Source of the DNA: Roseibium litorale
GTDB taxonomy: Bacteria; Pseudomonadota; Alphaproteobacteria; Rhizobiales; Stappiaceae
Assembly (NCBI RefSeq): GCF_014842915.1
Contig: NZ_JACYXI010000014.1
Span: 54,704 to 118,703, forward strand
Length of the DNA stretch: 64,000 nt
Direction of reading: 5' to 3'
Below, piece after piece: positions 59,642 through 64,000 of this stretch; the stretch's first letter is position 1; every line of letters starts with the position of its first letter. Both the position numbers and the translations under genes were made by a program. The notes beneath the pieces are model-generated. The model was not told where the DNA came from. It searched no databases and saw only the letters and a list, made by a program, of their open reading frames with translations.

Positions 59642-60280
59642 ATGCCTCAAATAGACATGTTCCCCCCACCAACTGAGGTCGGATCGACCCTCTATGGAGA
59701 CGACGTCGAAGCCATCATTCGACGCATTGTCCGCCAAGGACGACCGGAAGATGCCATCGCATTTTATGGCTCCTCTTCGTTTCTTCACTGGACCAGATTA
59801 TGCGAAGATCTTGGAACGACGCGGGTCGTCAATCTTGGCTTTGGTGGCGGCACATATGCGACGGCTCTTCATTATTTTGACCGCCTCCTCGTGCCACTCA
59901 AGCCCGCACGGATCGTGCTGTATTTTGGCGAGAACGACATCTCGAACGATGGTCTGACAGCCGAGTCAACCTACGCCCGTTTCAAGATGCTGATCGCCCG
60001 AATTACCGCGAGCCTTGGCAAAATTCCGGTTTTCTGCCTCTCTACCAAGCAAAGTCCGGGCAAGTGGATTTACGCAGGGGAAGTAAGTGATCTGAACCAA
60101 CGGATTGCAGCGGCCTGCGAGACAATTGACCACCTGCACTTCGTTGACGTTGGTTCTGCCCTGATCGGTGAGAACGGCAAACCGATGAGCAGGTATTTTA
60201 TTGCTGACAAGGTTCATATCAACGATGGTGGTTATGCAATGTGGGCCCGCATCCTAAAAAGTACGCCTGGCCTACTCTAG
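59642..60280 (+). CDS. SGNH/GDSL hydrolase-like protein
   Basis: A 212-residue hydrolase-fold protein. The SGNH blocks are visible: catalytic Ser region FYGSSSFLHW near 41, the NLGFGG block, the YFGENDIS block with Asn, and DKVHINDGGY near the C-terminus with Asp and His. No signal peptide is seen, so it is probably cytosolic. Family members hydrolyse esters of lipids or sugars. Spacing to the Rieske gene (159 bases) leaves co-transcription open. Its substrate is not known. Confidence 0.83.
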   Translation: MPQIDMFPPPTEVGSTLYGDDVEAIIRRIVRQGRPEDAIAFYGSSSFLHWTRLCEDLGTTRVVNLGFGGGTYATALHYFDRLLVPLKPARIVLYFGENDISNDGLTAESTYARFKMLIARITASLGKIPVFCLSTKQSPGKWIYAGEVSDLNQRIAAACETIDHLHFVDVGSALIGENGKPMSRYFIADKVHINDGGYAMWARILKSTPGLL

Positions 60281-60630
60281 GCGGGCTCTTTGCTCCGGCT
60301 CTCATCCCTTAAATGGCATACACACCGGGCATACGGCCAATTAGCCCGCGCCGAACTGACGATATCAGAATTGCTTCTTTTTCCTCGTCATTCGCCCGCT
60401 TTAGATTCCCAGCGCAAAACAATGGAAACGGCAGTTGCGTCAGTCCGCTGCAAACATGCTTTCAACCCTTGCCTGAGCTAAGCGCCGAGGGCTTAGAAAC
60501 AGTGCGAGCATCGGCTCCATGTGTTTGGCGGCAACTTCAGACGCCTACCGGCGACCACGCTTCGAAGGGAAAGGTCGAGAGGGGGCTTTCACGATTCTCC
60601 CTCTCCCGCCTACAAAAGGATAGATAAAGA
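60281..60630. other. 350-base gap with no supported gene
   Basis: Between the SGNH gene and the flavoprotein gene. A plus-strand frame of about 104 codons is open but its product is Arg- and Ser-rich with no recognised family. A CT-rich hairpin (GAGAGGG pairs with CCCTCTC at about 60578-60605) lies just before the flavoprotein's ribosome site. Nothing else is visible. Confidence 0.45.
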
Positions 60631-61863
60631 ATGGCTTTGGATCACGTCATCATCATTGGGGCCGGTCAGGGTGGCTTCCAGGCTGCGGCGAGCCTTCGTC
60701 AAGAAGGCTATCAGGGCCGCATCACCATGATCGGCGAAGAGCCGGGATTACCCTACCAACGGCCTCCCCTTTCCAAGGCGTATATGAAAGACGCCGATCC
60801 GGAGCGGCTGCGGCTTCGTCCGGCAATCTTCTTCGAACAGAACCAGATCGGCGTGATTGCTGGAATGAGAGTCGACAGGATCGACCGGCACAACCGGACG
60901 ATCAAGACCGCGGCAGGTGAAACCCTGCAATACGATCATCTCATTTTGGCGACCGGGACACGAAACGCCGTGCCCCCCGTCAGTGGCATCGAGAATGATC
61001 GTGTGCTCGGTCTGCGAACGATGGCAGACGCTGATCGATTGAGTGCCGCGATGGAAGATGCAAAGCGCATCATTATCATCGGTGGCGGCTTCATCGGACT
61101 TGAATTTGCGGCAGTCGCGCGGACCGCAGGCCGCGAGGTCGTGGTTCTTGAGGCAGCAAATCGTCTGATGGAGCGCGCGGTCAGCCCGGAAATGTCGGAG
61201 CACTTTCACAAAATCCATGAAACGCGCGGAACCGATATCCGAATGGGTCAGCCAGTCGTCGAAGTGACAAGCGATCCGCGGACAAAGATTTGCTGCGCGA
61301 GGCTCGGGGACGGGGAGCATTTTGAAGGTGACTTCATATTGCTGGCCGCCGGTGTTCGGCCGAACCAGGAACTGGCCGAGGCTGCCGGCCTCCAAACGGA
61401 AAACGGAATTGTCGTGGACAATTTCCTTGTGTCTTCCGATCCACTGATTTCCGCACTGGGCGATTGCGCCGCGTTTCCCGATCCAGCGACGGGCGCCCGC
61501 ATCAGACTGGAATCGGTACAGGCAGCGTCCGACCACGCCAAGATGATCGCGAAGAGGCTGACGGGGAAACAGGTTCGTTACGATGCAATCCCGTGGTTCT
61601 GGAGCGACCAGTTCGAGGTAAAGCTACAGATTGCCGGCCTTGCTCCAGCCGATAGCCGAAACGTTGCGAAGTCGGATGACGAGGGCCGTTTTCGGGTCTA
61701 CCGGTTCGCAGAGGATCGGCTCGTCTGTGTCGAGACGGCAGACGCAGCCAAGGAGCATATGGCGGCGCGAAAGCTGTTGGCATCCTCGTCACCGATCTCC
61801 TTGCAGCAATTGCAGGAACACGACTTTCAGCTTGTCGCACTGATGGGCCACGTGAAAAAGTAG
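60631..61863 (+). CDS. FAD-dependent ferredoxin/rubredoxin-reductase-like protein
   Basis: A 410-residue pyridine-nucleotide-disulfide-type reductase lacking the redox-active CXXXXC motif, like the reductases of Rieske and P450 systems. FAD motif GAGQGG is near 10-15, GEEPGLPYQRPPLSK near 36, and the second nucleotide motif GGGFIGLEFA near 148. The C-terminal reductase domain contains WFWSDQF, characteristic of this group. It probably passes NAD(P)H electrons, via an unlinked ferredoxin, to the Rieske oxygenase at 58352-59482. It lies 23 bases before the IS3 element begins. Confidence 0.87.
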   Translation: MALDHVIIIGAGQGGFQAAASLRQEGYQGRITMIGEEPGLPYQRPPLSKAYMKDADPERLRLRPAIFFEQNQIGVIAGMRVDRIDRHNRTIKTAAGETLQYDHLILATGTRNAVPPVSGIENDRVLGLRTMADADRLSAAMEDAKRIIIIGGGFIGLEFAAVARTAGREVVVLEAANRLMERAVSPEMSEHFHKIHETRGTDIRMGQPVVEVTSDPRTKICCARLGDGEHFEGDFILLAAGVRPNQELAEAAGLQTENGIVVDNFLVSSDPLISALGDCAAFPDPATGARIRLESVQAASDHAKMIAKRLTGKQVRYDAIPWFWSDQFEVKLQIAGLAPADSRNVAKSDDEGRFRVYRFAEDRLVCVETADAAKEHMAARKLLASSSPISLQQLQEHDFQLVALMGHVKK

Positions 61864-61946
61864 CTTAAGCTCTTGATGAGTGAAGTGGTCCCGGAAATCC
61901 GGGCAGGTTGCTAAGGTGTATCCCATTGATCCGAAGGGATACGAGA

Positions 61947-62225
61947 ATGGCGAAACGCCGGAATTTTCCGGACACGTTCAAGGCGAAGGCCGCGCTTGAG
62001 GCTTTGCGCGGTGACAAGACGATCCTGGAGATCGCAGCCAAGTATCAGGTCCATCCGAACCAGGTGAGCCCATGGAAACGTCAGGCTGTCGAAGGCATGG
62101 CGGCTGTGTTCGCCCGCGGAGGCAAATCCGAGGGACCGACGGAAGCGGAGGTCAAGGAATTGCACGCCAAGATTGGGAGGCTGACCGTCGAGAACGATTT
62201 CTTAGCGCAAGGGCTCAAGAAGTGA
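61947..62225 (+). CDS. IS3-family transposase OrfA
   Basis: A 92-residue OrfA with the family helix-turn-helix (NFPDTFKAKAALEALRG, then AAKYQVHPNQVSPWKR) and a C-terminal leucine-zipper-like helix (KELHAKIGRLTVENDFL). The stop lies in GTGA at 62222-62225, overlapping OrfB. No A-run slippery site is visible at the overlap, so OrfB could be made by coupled GTG initiation or by frameshifting at another site. The ATG at 61947 is chosen over an upstream in-frame start inside the terminal repeat. Confidence 0.9.
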   Translation: MAKRRNFPDTFKAKAALEALRGDKTILEIAAKYQVHPNQVSPWKRQAVEGMAAVFARGGKSEGPTEAEVKELHAKIGRLTVENDFLAQGLKK

Positions 62226-63079
62226 GCCTGGCTAAGAAGAAGGCGATGATCCGCCGGGACCATCCGGATTTGAGCGTCAGCCAGCAGTGCAAATTGGTGA
62301 AGCTGAGCCGGTCAGCGTTTTATTACGTGCCTGCCGGGATCAGCGCGGCTACTCTGAACTTGATGAAGGCCATCGACAGGGCCTTCACCAAATATCCGTT
62401 CTTCGGAAGCCGGCAGATCGTTTCTTATCTGCGCCGGGACGGTATCGTTGCCGGCCACCATCGGGTTCGCCGCCTGATGGCGAAGATGGGGCTGGAGGCA
62501 ATCTACAAACGGCCGGGAACCAGCCAGCCGCATCCGCAGCACAAGGTTTATCCCTATCTGCTGCGGGGCATGACGATCGGGCGGCCGAACCAGGTCTGGT
62601 GTTCGAACATCACCTTCATCCCCGTAACGAACGGTTTTCTGTATCTGGTCGCGATTATGGATTGGGCGACGCAGAAAGTCCTGAGCTGGCGGCTGTCGAA
62701 TACGATGCACGCCGGCTTCTGCATCGAGGCGTTGAAAGAGGCGATCGACCGGTTCGGGCCGCCTGAGATCATGAATACGGACCAGGGATCGCAGTTCACC
62801 TCCATCGACTTCACGGCGGTGCTGAAGAACGCGGAGATTGCCATCTCGATGGACGGCAAGGGCGCGTGGCGGGACAATGTCTTCGTCGAGCGGCTTTGGC
62901 GGTCTATCAAATACGAGGAAGTGTATCTCCACGCTTACAAGACCGTGTCCGAGGCCCGCGCTGGCATCGGCCGCTATCTGACCTTTTACAACACACGACG
63001 CCCACATTCATCCCTTGACCGGCAGACGCCGGATCAGGCCTACTTCAACGCGCTGACGCCGATGATGGCGGCGGCATAA
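62222..63079 (+). CDS. IS3-family transposase OrfB (integrase domain)
   Basis: A 285-residue rve-domain protein. The catalytic triad positions are residue 129 in VWCSNITFIP, Asp187 in NTDQGSQF, and Glu223 in FVERLW; the D-35-E spacing is kept. At position 129 an Asn stands where IS3 enzymes have the first Asp (usually ADITY or TDITY). This would remove a metal ligand, so this copy's OrfB is probably inactive unless complemented. The frame also extends upstream to 62072 in the same register; GTG at 62222 gives the normal start. Confidence 0.9.
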   Translation: MSLAKKKAMIRRDHPDLSVSQQCKLVKLSRSAFYYVPAGISAATLNLMKAIDRAFTKYPFFGSRQIVSYLRRDGIVAGHHRVRRLMAKMGLEAIYKRPGTSQPHPQHKVYPYLLRGMTIGRPNQVWCSNITFIPVTNGFLYLVAIMDWATQKVLSWRLSNTMHAGFCIEALKEAIDRFGPPEIMNTDQGSQFTSIDFTAVLKNAEIAISMDGKGAWRDNVFVERLWRSIKYEEVYLHAYKTVSEARAGIGRYLTFYNTRRPHSSLDRQTPDQAYFNALTPMMAAA

Positions 63080-63125
63080 TCCAGGCGGAAATCCACTTAG
63101 CAAAACGCCCCGAACTGTTCAGACA

Positions 63126-63790
63126 AACCGTGCCACCTCTGTCTGGGCGGGGCAGATACCAGTTGACCGGGGGGGCAGCAAAAAACGCACCAAAACTGCC
63201 GCATTCTTGCATTTTACTGCCAAGCGACAATTGATGGGCATTTCCAATCCTTTGTGTTGTCGCGTCATCAACGCCGGCGTTCTCCGCATATTGCGGCCAG
63301 TTCGAAACAGCCTCGCCGACATTGGAAATGAATGTCTTTGCTTTGGCTGGCTTGATCGATGCGGTTTCCGCGAAGGCCAGCAGGTCGTCCATAGCGAAGC
63401 CGTCGCGTTTCCCGTTCAGGCTCATCTGATGTTGACCGGTCCAGTCGTCACTTGGATTGTAGGAGTAGTTCATGTCGAAAGCTGGCGACAGCGGCCACTC
63501 CCCGGCTCGGTCCATGAGGAAGGCGATGTTTTTGACATGGTCGTCCTGGTTTCTGGCGATGACATTGAAGACTGTCCGGAGAAGCTGCTGCTCAAGCGCG
63601 GGCGCGCCGAGCCCAAGTTCGCGGATAGTCAGGATGGCCTGCTCGTAGGAGTAGCCGCGCGGATCGTTAAAGTCTTAGTGCTGCAAGGCACAAAGCGATT
63701 GCATGTGGAGCTTGTGTGTCACTCCGATTCTCATCGACGGGTCTGTCAAAGCGCCGCGTCATGAAATGACTGCGTCCACCTTCATGTCAT
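63126..63790 (-). pseudogene. hipA: Decayed hipA-like kinase gene (C-terminal part)
   Basis: Read on the minus strand, HipA-type kinase sequence runs from about 63790 to 63225. Landmarks are GGRSHFMTRRFDRP, HMQSLCALQH, RNQDDHVKNIAFLM (the catalytic Asn-Asp region), PAFDMNYSYNP and HQMSLNGKRDGF. The frame is broken by a TAA stop at 63675-63677 where homologues have an aromatic residue, and by a frameshift near 63787. Upstream HipA sequence is missing, replaced by IS66-type sequence, and the normal C-terminal stop is lost towards the IS3 end at 63125. No HipB partner is seen. It cannot encode a working toxin kinase. Confidence 0.78.
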
Positions 63791-63923
63791 GCGCATACAG
63801 CTTCCCACACCGCCATGGCCTGACGCCAATGATTTCGATTTCGTGCTGCAGAACGGTCGGTAGGAAGCCTTGCGTACCCCTCCGGTGAAGGCCGTCTTGC
63901 CGACTTAGGCTGAAGACTGCCAG

Positions 63924-63943
63924 TCCTAGTGATAGCACTAGGA
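63924..63943 (+). promoter_or_regulatory. Hairpin covering the IS66 orf1 ribosome site
   Basis: TCCTAGTG (63924-63931) pairs perfectly with CACTAGGA (63936-63943) over an ATAG loop. The right arm contains the start of the AGGAG ribosome site of the gene at 63952. Such structures can block translation from read-through mRNA in mobile elements; the role here is inferred. Confidence 0.55.
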
Positions 63944-63951
63944 GTAGTCAT

Positions 63952-64000
63952 ATGACCAAGCAGCATATCGAGGTGATCACGTCGGTGGAGCGACGCCGGC
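63952..64000 (+). CDS. IS66-family accessory protein/transposase Orf1 (start only)
   Basis: Only 16 codons lie in the window. The peptide MTKQHIEVITSVERRR matches the typical N-terminus of IS66-family TnpA-type proteins. An AGGAG site eight bases upstream supports the ATG. The rest of the element, including TnpB and TnpC, would lie to the right. Its left end is somewhere in about 63800-63900 and is not defined here. Confidence 0.7.
   Translation, partial: MTKQHIEVITSVERRR

Larger units (their letters stand above)
61886..63125 (+). mobile_element. IS3-family insertion sequence, 1240 bases
   Basis: The 30-base terminal repeats are at 61886-61915 and 63096-63125; on inverted comparison they share the outer TG and the inner TTGCTAAG (17 of 30 positions match). 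Two overlapping genes fill the element. The length and layout fit the IS3 family. No target duplication is evident at the flanks. A truncated copy of the same type occurs at 18807-19111. The element separates the catabolic island from the hipA remnant. Confidence 0.87.

Noticed and set aside
60313..60627. Plus-strand frame of 104 codons before the reductase-like gene
   Set aside because: No family resemblance and it ends at the ribosome site of the real gene.
63207..63764. Plus-strand frame of 185 codons near the right end
   Set aside because: It is antisense to clear HipA motifs on the minus strand.

Overview
The window looks like a GC-rich alphaproteobacterial chromosome or large replicon, probably from the Hyphomicrobiales or a Stappia/Roseibium-like marine relative. 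This placement is inferred from gene content: a red-type Calvin-cycle operon with cbbX and a divergent cbbR, a TRAP transporter, many LysR regulators, MASE1 histidine kinases and rhizobial-type insertion sequences. No rRNA, tRNA or CRISPR was seen.

Layout. (1) 0-7.2 kb: an amino-acid or amide utilisation block. A class III aminotransferase (cut by the window edge), a DadA-like flavoprotein, a RidA and a TetR regulator are on the minus strand. A TRAP transporter (large permease, small permease, binding protein) is on the plus strand, followed by a convergent amidase. Two copies of one operator lie between tetR and the TRAP genes. (2) 7.8-18.2 kb: a complete red-type cbb operon, read cbbF-P-T-A-L-S-X-E plus a thioredoxin-fold gene, with divergent cbbR. 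(3) 18.4-19.1 kb: an IS30 fragment fused to an IS3 fragment. (4) 19.1-25.6 kb: a hydroxamate-type siderophore uptake operon (TonB receptor, FhuC-, FhuD- and fused FhuB-like proteins) ending in a MarR regulator. (5) 25.9-31.4 kb: a hydroxyquinol pathway (LysR, flavin monooxygenase, alpha/beta hydrolase, maleylacetate reductase, hydroxyquinol 1,2-dioxygenase). (6) 31.7-44.5 kb: a dense signalling and exopolysaccharide locus. It has two MASE1 histidine kinases, two paralogous single-domain response regulators, an Hpt protein, and a receiver/zinc-ribbon output protein translationally coupled to a processive family-2 glycosyltransferase and an HlyD-like adaptor. (7) 44.8-63.1 kb: an IS6-family element, then a divergent catabolic island, then an IS3-family element. 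The island encodes a sulfatase, a peptide-type ABC transporter, a class II aldolase, a flavin monooxygenase, RidA, a DUF1028 protein, LysR, an M20 deacylase, a Rieske oxygenase, an SGNH hydrolase and a ferredoxin-reductase-like flavoprotein. (8) 63.1-64 kb: a decayed hipA gene and the start of an IS66-type element.

How the genes work together. The cbb operon supplies the Calvin-cycle steps specific to CO2 fixation plus the Rubisco activase, under CbbR. The hydroxyquinol block funnels a resorcinol-like aromatic to 3-oxoadipate. The 31.7-44.5 kb locus is the best candidate for an undescribed system: a phosphorelay whose output seems to be a zinc-ribbon response regulator acting on a synthase-dependent polysaccharide machine, with no recognisable PilZ or active GGDEF/EAL protein. 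The IS-flanked island looks mobile, and its substrate cannot be named from sequence alone.
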